Source of the DNA: Halictus rubicundus
Taxonomy: Eukaryota; Arthropoda; Insecta; Hymenoptera; Halictidae
Length of the DNA stretch: 64,000 nucleotides
Assembly (NCBI RefSeq): GCF_050948215.1
Contig: NC_135163.1
Location: forward strand, 124,001-188,000
Direction of reading: 5' to 3'
In this document: in pieces, positions 20,526 to 33,558 of the stretch
Numbering within the stretch: the stretch's first letter is position 1
Layout of the letters: the number at the start of each line of letters is the position of its first letter
Position numbers and translations under genes: made by a program
The notes under the pieces: generated by a model
The model's input: only the letters and a program-made list of their open reading frames with translations
Told to the model about the DNA's origin: nothing
The model's database searches: none

Positions 20526-21382
20526 AAAAATATAATGATGTAACAGAGTTTAAACAGTGCCGGATTAAGACCTTTAGAAGCCCTAAGCACTTAAAAGATT
20601 TTGAGGCTCCCTTATACAGGATCACTTTGACGCAATGTGAGGTGGACCTGTACGATTTCTTAGGCATTTTCTATAATTAGACTAAAAAGTGTTTTTAACA
20701 AAAGTTTTGCTGATTCTCTACTGATTTTCATTTTTTCCACTCGCATACACGTGCACATAAACACTTAGCAATACTATATTAATACTATGTAAAAGATTTA
20801 AAATTCCTATGATGTCCCCTTCTCCTAAGTACGTGCTTACTTTGCTTATTGGTTAATCCAGCACTGATCTTAAATATATTACACGTTTCCATGTCTGGGG
20901 ACCATATTCGAAACATATCTATTAAATTTTGTTTATTGTTTTACAGATATTAATGAACATACTAGTCTATATAAAATCATGTCAGCGATAAAACTATTTG
21001 AATATATTCATATGTTTAGATTTACCATACATATTTCCATATTCATAAGTATATGTTAGTTGGATTAAAAAGTTTGATGTTTGATGTTAACTAAGTGATA
21101 CAATATTATGAAAATTATATTTTATATTAAAAAAAAGATGAGTATGTTTTAGATCTTCGAAATTATAGATATATTATTTTACGTTGTAAAATAATAATGT
21201 AAAATTACGAGAAAATGGAATAGTTGTTTTACTTCCTTTAATTTAGACATAGAATATAATAAACATTCGAGTTAGGACAAGTAGATCAATGAAATTGTTG
21301 CTATGGAAATATACAGTTCCCTAACGACAGTCGCAAATTTTGCTCCACTTATACAGATACAAACTTACCACGTTTTATCAGA
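20526..21382. other. Intergenic region between Prpsap and DNAAF5
   Basis: About 860 bases, A+T-rich, holding the Prpsap 3' UTR and the DNAAF5 promoter on the same strand. The sequence just after the Prpsap stop (20560-20660, with GTGCCGGATTAAGACC) is less A+T-rich and could be an old repeat, but no second copy is in the window. Confidence 0.3.
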
Positions 21383-24308
21383 ATGTCTGTAGAAACTACA
21401 AATTACAAATTTGTAAAAATTTGTGTCATGTTACAATCGGAAGAAAAGAAGCGTCGTACACAAGGCTTGAAAGAAATTCTGCAAATCTTAAGAACACCAC
21501 AATCTGAAAGTGAAATTATTGAGTTGTGGAATGCTGTAAACAAATCATTACATAAAATTGTAACAGATTCTGCTGAAATTTGCCGTGACAATGCTGTGGA
21601 AATTTTCCAATTACTTCTAGCTAACTTAACACCTCATGATAACTACATTTTGTATTTACTTCCAATCTTGTCAAGGCGATTGGGTTCTCAGGAACTAATC
21701 GAAAATTCAGAAGAAGTTCGACTGAAATGCATCATATTATTAAAGCTATTAATTTTAAAATATAACAATTTATTAGCATCATACGTTGATGATTTAATCA
21801 AAATATTACTACGTACTATATCAGATAATTATCCACTAGTTAAAAGAGAAAGTTGTGCTTGTGTATCTGAGTTTGCTAGGAATTTATCACGACATTTTTA
21901 TGCCCATTCTGAACAGTTTATAAAACCAATTTTGGGTAACTTGTCACACCAACATTATAGAGTTCGAATTGCTTCCATCAAAACAATTGGAGATTTGATT
22001 CAGTATGGAAATAGTAAATGTGTGGAAACTGTGGCCACTCCTTTAGCTGAAAAGTTATTTGACCAAAATGGGCTTATTAGAACTGGTATTTTATTACTTT
22101 AAGCAATTTTTATTTGAACTTTATCTGTATTTAGTATATAAGAAGTATAATTATAATTCTTCACAGCTGTAATAGAAGTAGCGGGTTACTGGCTTTTAAA
22201 TTTAAATGATCGGTATAGTTGGTGGCACAAAATTCTTCCACTACTTCTAACAGGCCTTCATGATGATTTACAAGAAATTCGAGAAAAAGCTGAAAGTCTT
22301 TGGAATGCTGTAGGAGAATTATATATAACAGAAAATCAGAATGATGGAAAACTTAAAGATAAAATAGATTTTCTTACCGAGGCACCTCACCATTACCCTA
22401 GTAGTATGTAGAGTATTATGGTTATTTTATATGTGTGATATTACTTATTTAAATCACTTTCAAACTTTTATAGTTGTCCGACCAAATTTAGGATGTCGTG
22501 TGATAGCACAGCAAACTTTCAACAAATTAATTAATGGAATTAGTTTAGAATTAGGAGATTGGATGGCTGATATAAGAGTGAGATCTGCACAGTTACTTTG
22601 TGTATTTATTTTAAATATAGAAGAAGATATTACACAACACATTGAAAAACTTTTACCATCTATGTATCGGTAAATGTATAATTTTGAATTACAAATTATT
22701 TAAAAAGCATAATCTTCAATTATATTTATTCTAAACATATAAATTGTTCAACAGAGCCTGCAATGATGAAGATATTAGAGTTGTAGAAAACGTGGAGAGA
22801 GCAGCAGAATATTTAGGATATTTTGTGCATCCTGAAATTTATTGCCGTTTAATAATTCCCACCCTTGAAGAAACTCCTTCAGTTGGTCAATTGAAAGTAT
22901 TTTCTGCAATTCTAAGGAGTAGTGAACGTTATACACTCCTTCCATTGTTAGAAAAACTTGGGAAATTCTTGCAGCAGTCACATATTTGCAGAAGTAAAAA
23001 AACAGCATACCAACAACAAGTACTTTCTTGTTGTCATTCCTTAATTTCAGTATGCAAGGAGGTTTGCTTCTTTTATCAGTTTTTATATATTTGAAATTCT
23101 TTACCATTTATAAATTTCAATGTAATTTAAAATTTATAGGATTGCAAAATTATATCAAAGGATTTGTTCATAGTAATATTCACAGTTCTATCAATGGCAA
23201 AAGAACATGCAGTTAAAATAGAAGCTACAGAGTTTTTAAATAATATTGCACACATCAATAACCTCGGCAATATAGAAAATCTCTACTGTGAATATATTAA
23301 AGAGTTTGGTTCACTATTTTCCAATTGTAAGTCATGGTCAATCTACAATCCTGAATCTCAAATCTTTTGTGCATGTTTGAGTTATGTTAAAACAGTACTC
23401 AATTTTAATATGAGTATTATGTTACCAATTTTGGAACGAACTATGACAAATGATGCTGATCCTGAACTGAGATTGAAACACTTCATTTTGTTATCAGAAT
23501 ACTTTAATCAAGGGTGTTTCCATGAAATTATAGATCTAAAATTCTCTTATCAATTTTTGGAAAACTGTATATTTCCTGGATTAATTTGGAGCGCAGGAAG
23601 AGCTGCTGAAGCTATACGCACTGCAGCAGTATGCTGTCTGTGTGCTTTTCTGGAGAAATATGAAACAGACTCTTTAATAGAGACAAATGAATGTTTTTCT
23701 GAAGACAATATTTCTTTGGTATTAGATAAAATAATTCCTGCTCTAATTAGTCTAGCAGATGAAAATTCTAAAAAGAGTAGACTATACTCTTTAAGGGCTA
23801 TATACTTGATAGTGTGCATCAGAAAAAGATTTTGTAACATCACCGAAGAATTTATACACAAACTGTACCCTATACTTTTGAAAAGACTAGATGATGGATG
23901 TGACAATATTAGATCAGCATCTTTAGAAGCTTTAGTAAAAGTCTGGAGTTTTATACCTGCGAATTATAATCTGCATTTCAATAAAGCTCACATAGATACT
24001 TTATATACTACAACTATAATATATTTAGACGACCCAGAAAATGAATTTCAAGACTATATGTTAGGTAATTATATATGTATTATTATTATTACAATGAAGT
24101 TACTGCTAATGTTAATCTATTGTATTTACACATATTTTCAGATGGCTTAAAGGAGTTGGCAAAAGTGCATCCAGAACTACTGTATCAAAAGCTTCAAAAC
24201 TGCAAAACAAATTTTCGAAACCAAAAAGGTACAGAAATACTTTTAGAACACTGTCAATATATTTTAAGAAATGATTTGAGTCTATGTAATATATCCAATA
24301 ACAAGTAA
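21383..24308 (+). CDS. DNAAF5: Dynein axonemal assembly factor 5 (HEAT-repeat protein 2)
   Basis: DNAAF5 helps preassemble axonemal dynein arms in the cytoplasm; in insects this matters for sperm flagella and chordotonal cilia. Six exons read in phase: 21383-22085, 22167-22403, 22474-22669, 22755-23061, 23140-24064 and 24142-24308, giving 844 residues, close to the ~855 of the human protein. The whole protein is an alpha-helical HEAT array. Recognisable parts are the N-terminal CRDNAVEIFQLLL, the KRESCACVSEFARNL and HYRVRIASIKTIGDLI repeats, and GLHDDLQEIREKAESLWN in exon 2. No catalytic motif is expected or seen. A polyadenylation signal AATAAA lies near 24409. The identification is from overall sequence character and length; another HEAT protein is possible but unlikely. 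Confidence 0.88.
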
Positions 24309-25571
24309 TATATACGCATATACAATAATTTTAGGAGAAATTTTCATATATTTGTGTCTTAATGTATGTACAACTTCATTTTTCATCTATTAATTATAAT
24401 TTATCCTAAATAAATATATAATTATGACAAACACTATTTTCTATGATCTGTAATGTCTCAACAGTTGTAAACAAACTATTGTAATATCATGTCAGAGATT
24501 TCATAATTTGTAAGTAATCATACATATTACAGCTAACAAATGACGTCATGCATAACTTAAAATTATGTGTAATATGGATGGATTATAATTTCGAATGAAT
24601 GTGTAGGAATAACTTGTATTCATGAAAAAAACAAAATATTAAATTGTTTAGATATACATCAATCGGTATATATATTTACGGATGTGTATGTATATGGTAT
24701 GGATACAGATTTGATACAATTGTAATAAAACGCGGGAAATAAATTGCGTTTTTAATAAATACACAATTCGACGAAGTCCAAATGTGGCGCATAAAATAAA
24801 GAAAACTATGTGAAAATGAATTTATCTAAGTTAAAAGTCATTATAATGTTAAATAAAAAACGAATTACATGTTTGTAACAAAAAATAATTTAAGGAACAA
24901 CCTAAAAAATAAATTAACCTTGAATGACTATCAGAACAGGAAGTACCCGCCCTTTTGATGCCGCCATATTGTCCATGTCTTCCGCTTTGAGAAGCGAATC
25001 ACAGAGGGGTGGCAAACAGGATTAAGAGATTGCTAATAATTTTGCATAAGTTTTCGTTCTTTAATCTTTGTCATCCTACTTTATAATTAAGGTAAGTTTA
25101 CTATTCAAACATTTAGTTTCTTTCAAAATTGTATTATTTTCTGTCGATTATTTGTTAACAGTTTTGCACTTTAATCCAGACATTTTTTTATTTGCCTGTC
25201 ATTTTCCTGCTTCGAAATTTCTGGCCCTTTCTTTTCGTAATTGATTAATATTTTGATATTTTTTCGATTACTTTATGTCATAAAAGAGTATAAGAATTAT
25301 ACCGAGAATATGCATTACTATCATTTTTTTATAATTTGATATTTCTAAAAATATTCTTCTATAGAAACAGTGTATAACAATGTATACATGCTTGTGTATG
25401 TGTGTGCGTGTACATATATCGAAATTTATAAAACCCTTATTGATTGGAATACAACATTTGCAATATTTATTTTTAGTGCATACAATTGAGAATATGTTGT
25501 AATAAGTAATATATATTGTAATATATAATACAAAAATATAAAAATGTAACAATAATTTTATTATAGCAAAG
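24309..25571. other. DNAAF5 3' UTR, intergenic and RhoGDI 5' region
   Basis: The DNAAF5 poly(A) signal sits near 24409. A probable non-coding first exon of RhoGDI ends at AATTAAG/GTAAGTTT near 25091, and the matching acceptor TTATAG lies just before 25567. The stretch between is A+T-rich. The open frame on the minus strand (25268-25552) lies inside this intron and has no recognisable content. Confidence 0.45.
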
Positions 25572-26493
25572 ATGTCAGAGTCAAATGCAGATCATATAGA
25601 CTCTGTAGAAGAGGAATTGGAAGTAGAATCTAATTACAAACCCCCACCAGAGAAAACCATTGAACAGATTTTGGAAACAGACAAAGAAGACGAAAGTTTA
25701 CGTAAATACAAAGAAACACTTCTAGGAGAAGCAAAGTCTGGTGGTGTCGTTGTAGGTATGCAAGTTATTAGTTACTTAAGTATAACTAATTGAAAGGTAA
25801 TATGCAAACAAAAGATATACATTTTTTTAACCAATTTTTTATAGAACCTAATGATCCAAGGAAGGTAATAGTAAAAAAATTAGCACTGTGTGTTGCGGAC
25901 CGACCAGATATGGAATTGGATTTAACGGGTGACCTATCTCAATTGACGAAACAAACATTTGTAATAAAAGAAGGCATTAGTTATAAAATAAGGATTGACT
26001 TTATTGTGCAGCGTGAAATTGTACACGGTTTAAAATATGTTCAAAAGACATATCGGCTTGGAGTACCCGGTGAGTCGTAAAAATGGTTAAACAATAAACA
26101 TATAATAAATATTTTGTAATTAACTCAAAACTGTAAGTCACAATTAACAGAAACATTAAATTAAATCTATATTCGATTTTTGTTTAATGTTTTCCTTGCT
26201 AGGTGTCACAGGTAATTTTAAAGTTCAATACTTACGTATTAAAATTAATTATTGATTACCAAGTTTATCAACAGTTCTTACGTTACATTTCAGTGGATAA
26301 GATGATGCATATGGTTGGTTCTTACCCGCCAAAAACAGAAGTGCAATCATATACAACCCCAGCAGAGGATGCACCAGCTGGAGTAATGGCGCGTGGTGCC
26401 TATAGTGTAAGCTCCTTGTTTACTGATGATGACAAGCATGAACATCTAAAGTGGGACTGGTCGTTTGAAATTAAGAAAGACTGGAAAAAATAA
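25572..26493 (+). CDS. RhoGDI: Rho GDP-dissociation inhibitor
   Basis: RhoGDI extracts prenylated Rho/Rac/Cdc42 from membranes and keeps them inactive in the cytosol. Three coding exons, 25572-25755, 25845-26069 and 26294-26493, join in phase to 202 residues, against 204 in human RhoGDI1. The flexible acidic N terminus (about residues 1-60) includes the regulatory arm. The immunoglobulin-like C-terminal domain that holds the isoprenyl group carries MVGSYPPKTE, ARGAYSVSSLFTDDDKHEHL and WDWSFEIKKDW. Direct splicing of 26069 to 26294 gives PVDKM, as expected for the family. An alternative in-frame 9-base exon exists in that intron (26203-26211). The ATG follows the acceptor of a 5' UTR intron. 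Confidence 0.96.
26203..26211 (+). other. Candidate 9-nt in-frame micro-exon in RhoGDI intron
   Basis: GTGTCACAG is flanked by CCTTGCTAG upstream and GTAATTTT downstream, so both splice dinucleotides are present. Phase fits on both sides, inserting Gly-Val-Thr between Pro and Val of PVDKM. Family members lack this insertion, so default splicing probably skips it; it may be chance. Confidence 0.2.
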
Positions 26494-29400
26494 GCTTCCT
26501 TTCATAACTGGGAGCCCTATAATGATCGCAATTAAAATAAAAATGCCAAAAGGGACTCTAATTTTGATAGCTATTCAGCCGTAATGCGATGCCATAACTG
26601 TATTTTCTAAGTAATAAGAGAAAGAGTAATGTTGATATTTATTTAGATACTTTTCCTGAATCGTAAACCTTAAACAAAAACAGTTCAATGCGCGCGCGTA
26701 AACACGTGAAAATAAACGCCTGCGCAAAAGCATATATGAGTATATATATATATATCATATATACGTTATCCACTTCATACCACCGAATCATGCAGACACT
26801 ATTTTGTAATTGTTCAAATCGTGCACAATGTTGATCAGTATTTGATTACTCTTACAGTGTAGTTAACTATATCATATTTTAATTCGTTTTGCTTAGAAAA
26901 CCACAAATCAACGTTTTTTAATGCTGTAATATTTCATTGAAGAAATTAGATACTATTTTAATGCATTTCCATTAATAGAGAGAAATATAGATATTCACCT
27001 TTTTAAATTATTACCGTAAGAAAGTATGTTTTCCTCAAACATGAGAAATTTTACACATACAATACAAAATGATAAAAAAATATTTGAAATGCATGATCCA
27101 AAAATATACATTATAAATTAAGAGAATTTAGAGTGTGCACTAAAAATATACTTTGCATCACATACATTACTATTAATTTTTATATGTTCCTTTACATGTG
27201 GTTTATTATATTTAAGGTACTTGAAAGTATAACAATTTTTGAGGTGCATTACCGTTGCTTTGCTTAAAATTTAATATGTTTAATTTGAGCGGTCGTTTCA
27301 TAAACTGTAATATAAAAAGGAGTTTGCAACGTAAATTAGTATGAAAAAAGAGTCATTAGAATTGTAATTTCGGATTACAATAAAAATTCATAAAATGAAA
27401 GATTTTAATCTTCAACAAATTTTACGTACTTTTTTGTAGGTTTTTTCAATCCGTTTCAATAAATATGACCAATATAAAGTTCACACGAATCTTTACAGAC
27501 ATTTAAAATTGCATTTCAATCTAATAACAATCAGAGGTTTTAATATGAAAAATGAAAGTGATCCAAACTGTCATTAAAATGTATTATTTTAAAGTGTTAC
27601 TAATTTTTTGTTTATTAAGTTATATATTTTACTTCTTGTGAAGTATAAAAATTTATACCTATTCGATTAAAATTTATATAAGTATTCGATACCATTTCTC
27701 ACATCTTATAAATATTATCGATAAAGCAGTTTTATAGGATAAATTATCCGGCTAAAATGAATTTGAATGTTACTTTGCTTTTAAGCTTAAATATATCTAA
27801 TTTACATTTATAATACTGTTTAATACAAAATTGTGAGTGAATTTTCTATCATTCCTTGATATTATGCATTTATTAACCTATAATTTGAAGGTTATATGCT
27901 AGGTAAACTGCGACTTTTTAATTTATGTTATTTCAAATTTGTAAACGTTTATGTACACATGAATATACGTCAACTATAATAATAATAATGTATATAATTT
28001 ATACATTTGAAAGAAATTTATAAAAGTGGATGTATAGATAAGTTTATTAGATCTTCATTAAGTTTTAATAATAATTTACTAATCAATATAAAACTGCATC
28101 ATATGTGTATTAATAATTTTGATATACGCATATGTAAATCTATATATTATTTTACTATATTGTTCATATATTGCAAGATGCATAAAATAAAATTATATTC
28201 GTTATAAATTTATATACTTAATGTATTTGTAAGAAAGGCAGTTATCTTTTGTTTCTTTTTGTTATATTGTTTGAAATAGTAAGTAATAATAGAATATTTT
28301 TAAGTTGGGAATATTAAAGTTGTCACCTTGTTTATTAGACATAAGAATAAAGGTAACCTCGTACTTCCATGTGCAAATTTTGCATTTTAAAAAAGAATTT
28401 GTAATATTTTGTACTTCACTTTGATTGTGTAATTTTTACAAAATAGACTTGGAATAAATCATTTGGAATATTCATTCAAACAATTCTCATTTCTACGAAT
28501 ATTTAATTATTTTATTTTTATGTTTTAGTTGTAGGGAACCGAGTATTACAAGTAAATGTACCATCTACAGTGGAAATAGGAATATTTTATAAAATATATA
28601 CTTATCGAACTTACTAATTGAAAACAGTGTTCAAAGTATTTAATTTACCAATTGCATTAAAATACTATTAATTTTTATCTCCATTGTTGGATGGTACTGC
28701 CAATAAATTTTTTAAGAAGATAAACAAAGGATTAATATATGTGCTTTATTTTACATATCCTTGCAGTATTAAAAAATTGCGCTTCAAAATATTTGCCAAT
28801 CTTTTCGATTTATTTATATGAAGCATAAAATACAGTGGACAGTAGATGATTTCTTCTATCCAAACCCTTTCGTTGCGGTGACTCTGAAACAAATCTTTCT
28901 TTTTCTAAATTTAAATTATTTAAAAAATTTTCAAATTAAAATGAAACACTTTCAAGCAGCACCGACAATTCTTCACTTTTAAATTTGTCACAACTGTTTC
29001 TGTAGAGTATGAAATTTGAAAATGCTACTGTTTTTTTTTCATTTAAAATATTTTAAATTGTTACTTTTTAAGAATTAAAAAACCAGAGAAGGCCACAGAC
29101 CACAAAGAACACTAATTGCACAATTGATCTAAGTGAGATGAGAAGAATCTTCTTGAAAAAAAAAACAAGGAAAACCACACCACCAAATTCACGGTCAACT
29201 TCACAAGAAAACTTGTGTTCAAAACCCATGCGACTGATTGCCAAGTCACAATATGCATTTTATGGCAGTATAATTAAACTTCTCTATGTAACAATCGTTT
29301 TCTTTTTTCTCGATACCACTGAAATCAACCGAAATATTTCTTCCTGGCAAATTTCCATTTCCTATTGAACAAATTGAAAATCCTGCGATGCCACTAAAAT

Positions 29401-31015
29401 AATCAAGGATCTTCCAGTTAAAAATCATTTACGTATCTAATGTTAGAATCATTATTTCCATCTGGTGTCACTGAAACTTTGGTAGGTGAACTAAGAATAA
29501 TGAACGCATTAAACTCAGCGTAATAGTCATCTATTTGTTGTTCCAACACTATTGTGTGATTAAACCACTGCACCTTCGATTGCGCCATACTGTAACGCAC
29601 TTTTAAAATAATATTTTAAAAGCGCGTCACAATGTTGGTTGCCAAGCACAAACACTCAGATTTTTTTTACATTTCACTGTACACGTTCTACTTTTTTTTG
29701 CTTTTATGCATTTCAAGTATTTACCACCAAACACTGTCCTTTCAAACGAAACGATTCTGTCCCTTTTCACTGGGAGAAAAGCACAGAGAGCCATTTAGAA
29801 TTCTGTCCAATCACTTTCTTCAGTTCACTTTTTAGAACACGTCCGCACATGTCACTTACGTAAGTATTATATGTATATATCACACAGATAATTCTACATA
29901 ATCATAAAATGCAGTTTTACAATTAGACTTAATTACTGTATCAAATATACTCTAAGCAGATCTTTCATATTTTACTTTTACTATAATATGGTTAAGATTT
30001 TTAGTTCAATATAAAATATTTAAAAAAAGACAAGGATGATGTTTAGAAAGAAAATATTCTTCAGAGTTCGAATTGAATATGAAAGAACTGTATATACACC
30101 CATCAGAGTGCATAATTATAGTACAATTTAATCTAAGATTCTTATGAGTTATCTGTGATTATTAGGACAACTTAATTCATTATTTTCTCAAAACTTAATG
30201 AATACTGAATTGCTTTCCACTAGTTTCTTGTTGTTGAGATATTCAAGGAAATTAAATATGTGTATACAAGGATCAAAAGAGGTATATCAACAAATGTTCA
30301 TCAAAACTGATGATAAACAATTAGGAAAATGTTTTACATTGAATTTTTTCCATTAGTTTAATTAGTAATGAAACGTCTCAGCAATTCAGATTCAGACAAA
30401 TTTTATGATTCCGATGCATATATAGACTCGTGTATTTACTCATCTTCTACTTACTTACTTGCAATTTTGACAAATTCTTCACATAAAATTAATTTAGTTT
30501 TCAAAAAATTCTAAAACCACGCATTTTAAATTTGTAATTCTTATCATTTGAATGTAGAATATTAGACACACCCCAGATCAAACAATTCTTTTCCATTTTG
30601 CATTTAAACTCTGCTTTATCTTTGCATGGTTTTTCCATTGTTCGTCACTTATAGCTCTTTTATGTATTAAATATAGCATTCAAGCAATTAAACTTTGTTA
30701 TACCGAATGCGTAATCTTTAACCATCATTGTCGAAAGAAATAATTTGAACAAGATAAATATCATGTACAAAATTATGCCCATATTTGTAAATATGCTCTG
30801 AAGCTAATAAATATTTAATATTTATATTCCATGTGAAGCATTTTTCAAAACTTGCAAATAATGTATGTAAAGTGATGGTACTAAACACTTTAGTTAATAT
30901 ATACAAAACAGACACTTGTACACACACACGTACACGCATTCACATGTATATATATATGTCTATATATATATATATATATATATATTTAAATCTAAACCTT
31001 AATCATGAAGAAACC
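26494..31015. other. Long A+T-rich region between convergent genes RhoGDI and nito
   Basis: This 4.5-kb stretch separates two convergently transcribed genes and presumably contains both 3' UTRs. It has a TA microsatellite at about 26738-26758 and another at 30945-30986 with a CA-rich flank. A near-palindromic TTTTAAAATAATATTTTAAAA lies near 29600. No convincing gene is present, though protein-like minus-strand frames occur at 29246-29600. Confidence 0.4.
29246..29600 (-). pseudogene. Possible degraded coding remnant of unknown origin
   Basis: On the minus strand an ATG at 29591 opens a frame containing KVQWFNHTIVLEQQIDDYY and TKVSVTPDGNNDSN, ending near 29418. A second frame, containing FSGIAGFSICSIGNGN, continues to 29246. 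The amino-acid mix looks more protein-like than chance translation of this A+T-rich region, but no family was recognised and stops and frame changes interrupt it. It may equally be spurious. Confidence 0.15.
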
Positions 31016-33498
31016 TTAGGCACTACCCCCTTTAACAACGACGATTACCAGATGATCCTCCTTGAGTCCTTCTTCACTGAGGCTCGGACAGGTTCTTTTC
31101 AATAGTTCTGTAGAAAATGCACAGGGTGGAAATGCATAAAGGACTCCAGTCCCCTCTGTGTCTTTATTAAGCAAAGAAATAACTCCTGCTGCCTCTTTTT
31201 GTTTCAAGTATGACACTAAGTTGCGCAGTGGTCTTGTCTGTACATTAGCATCATCTGTAGAAATAACTGTACTTGAACCAGCCAGTCCTAGGAAAATAGC
31301 ATGTGAACTGGAAGTTTGAATTCTTTTTGAGACATCATCTAATTTTGGTTGATCTAAACGCAATCTTTGTGTAATTCTTAGCATGTGTTTTCCATCTTCA
31401 TCTTTCATTAAAGCTTCGATTATTTCTGTGTCACCGTCGGTTAAATGAAATTTGGCTGGAAATAGAGAATTTTTTAAAATTAATGCTCCCTGCCATACTG
31501 CTATTGATTTCCTGGCAACTTCAGGCAGTGTCCGAGAAGTAGAGAGCATTCCAGTACGAGTATTCTCTGAATCAGAATCTGAGTCAATCTGCCTTCTACG
31601 AGGGGATCGTGATCTTGACCTGTCTACACCAGGCTCTCTTGACAGAGACCGACGTAAACTTCTTGGAGCTTCATATTCTAACTCTGGGGGTGGTCTGCGA
31701 CTGGACCAATCAGCTTCGTCTCGCACATAACTTTCTGGATAAGTTCCGCGATAACCGCCTCTTCCTGTACCTCTCCTCTCGTGCCATGGAGCAGATCCTC
31801 TACCTCTGAGCCCTCTTGATCCATAGCCGAAGTCACTATCTGGTCCATAAGGATCGTAAGAAGAGTCATAATCCACTGGTCTCGGTCTGAATTCTCCACT
31901 TTCTTCTGGATATGGTCTTGGTTTGAATCCAAATCCTGATGTCACATCTGCAAAATCTACTCTCAATCTTCTATCTGGGCCACCTAAAGGAAAACCCCTC
32001 ATTTCTTTCACAGCAGCTTGAGCTGCATCAATAGAATCATACAAAATGTAAGCATTGCTGTCTCCTTTTATGTAATCAATTTTCTTTATTGCCCCAAATC
32101 GATCAAATTCTCTTTCCAATTGTGGTACAGAGGTCCATGGTCCTAAACCACCAACCCAGATTCTTGTAGTAGGCGTAGCTTTTCCATAACCAATTTTGCA
32201 TTGGAATTTTCCAATGTACTGTCCAGATAGTTCTACTTTACATCTGTGTGCCATGTCTAAAGTTTGAAATCTGACAAAAGCATAAGCATTTCCTGTTCCT
32301 GGCGGAGGCCTCTTAATATCAATATCATCCACGATCCCATATTTACTAAAAATTCTCCTTAATTCCTCTTCTGTGATATTGATTTCCAAATTTCCTGCAA
32401 ACAAAGTCCTTGTTGCTAATGGATCATCTTCTGGTGAAACATGATGCAAATAGTTAGGAAATTTGTCTTTCTTATTTTCCACACGCTCGAATCCATGAAC
32501 TGGATGACGTATCATCATATGTCTTGGAGGTCCATAATGATGCGGTGGACCAGGATGAACATGAGGCGGACCATGATGAATCGGTGGTCTAACAAAGTCA
32601 TGATGAGGTGGGGGAATTGTTTCACGTCTCATTTCTCTGTGTGGTGGAGGCAGTCCAACTGGAGGTCCATAAACTCTTTCGTATCTTTCTAATGGTCTAT
32701 GTCTATCTGTTGGACCAGGACTTCTCGCATAATATCTTTCATAGTCGGGTGGTGTAATTGACCTTGGACGACGATAAGTGTCGGGTCTCTCATAAACTGG
32801 TTCGACAAGAGCCACTTTGTCATACATAATAATCCTTGGTTTCGCATGTTTTGCATCTCTAGCATCTTCCGAACTCCGAAAACAAACGTATGCGACACGC
32901 TCATCTAATTCGTGAGAAATCCTAATAGAAAAATCGCCAAATTTCTTGTATTCTCTGTACAGAGTATCTTTAATCACTTCGTCGCTTGCTTTTGGATGAA
33001 TTGAACTGATGCAAAGTACTTTGTAACTATAAGGACGCTCTGGAGGTAATTCTCTAGGTGCTCTTAAATAATCATCTCTATGAGAACTAGATTCAACGTA
33101 GCGAGCATGAGACGAGGCACGTGTTGGAGGACTTGGACTTCTAGCTCCTCTACTACGACGACGGATTCTTTCAGGTGTTATTCTTTCATCGCTAGAATCG
33201 TCGTATCTGTAAATACATAAAATATATTGTAATAAAAATTACTGATTATAATGTACGAAAAAATATTTATTTGATAATAGTTTAGCAAGTGTACATGCTT
33301 ACCATTTTATATTTGATCATTATTATAACCATATAAATTGTAATAAAAATTCAGAATAAGAGAGTACGTCATACAACTAATAATGCTTTCTAAACGAATA
33401 AATTTTGAGAAATAATGAAAAGAGGCATACCGTCCCATGGAGGATCTGCTCCGTTTGACGCGCGGAGGTGGAGTGTCTCGACTAGAGCTCCTTTTCAT
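31016..33498 (-). CDS. nito: Spenito / RBM15-family RNA-binding protein
   Basis: Nito/RBM15 recruits the m6A methyltransferase complex to RNA and acts in splicing, sex determination and Wnt signalling in the nucleus. Two exons, 33498-33431 and 33206-31016, give 752 residues, near the ~790 of the fly protein. The order is an RS-rich N terminus, RRM1 at about 79-160 (KVLCISSIH), RRM2 at about 290-365 (RTLFAGNLEI) and RRM3 at about 365-445 (TRIWVGGLGPW). An R/G- and S/R-rich linker follows, then a SPOC domain at about 588-752 (IAVWQGALILKNSLF, ending VIVVVKGG). Domain content separates it from the larger split ends. An in-frame ATG also exists at 33555; I chose 33498 because the family usually starts MKR followed by serine-rich sequence. 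Confidence 0.95.
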
Positions 33499-33558
33499 AT
33501 TGTTGCGGATTTTAACCGTGATCTTATGTCGATCGTCACGCGGAATCCCAATCATCAA

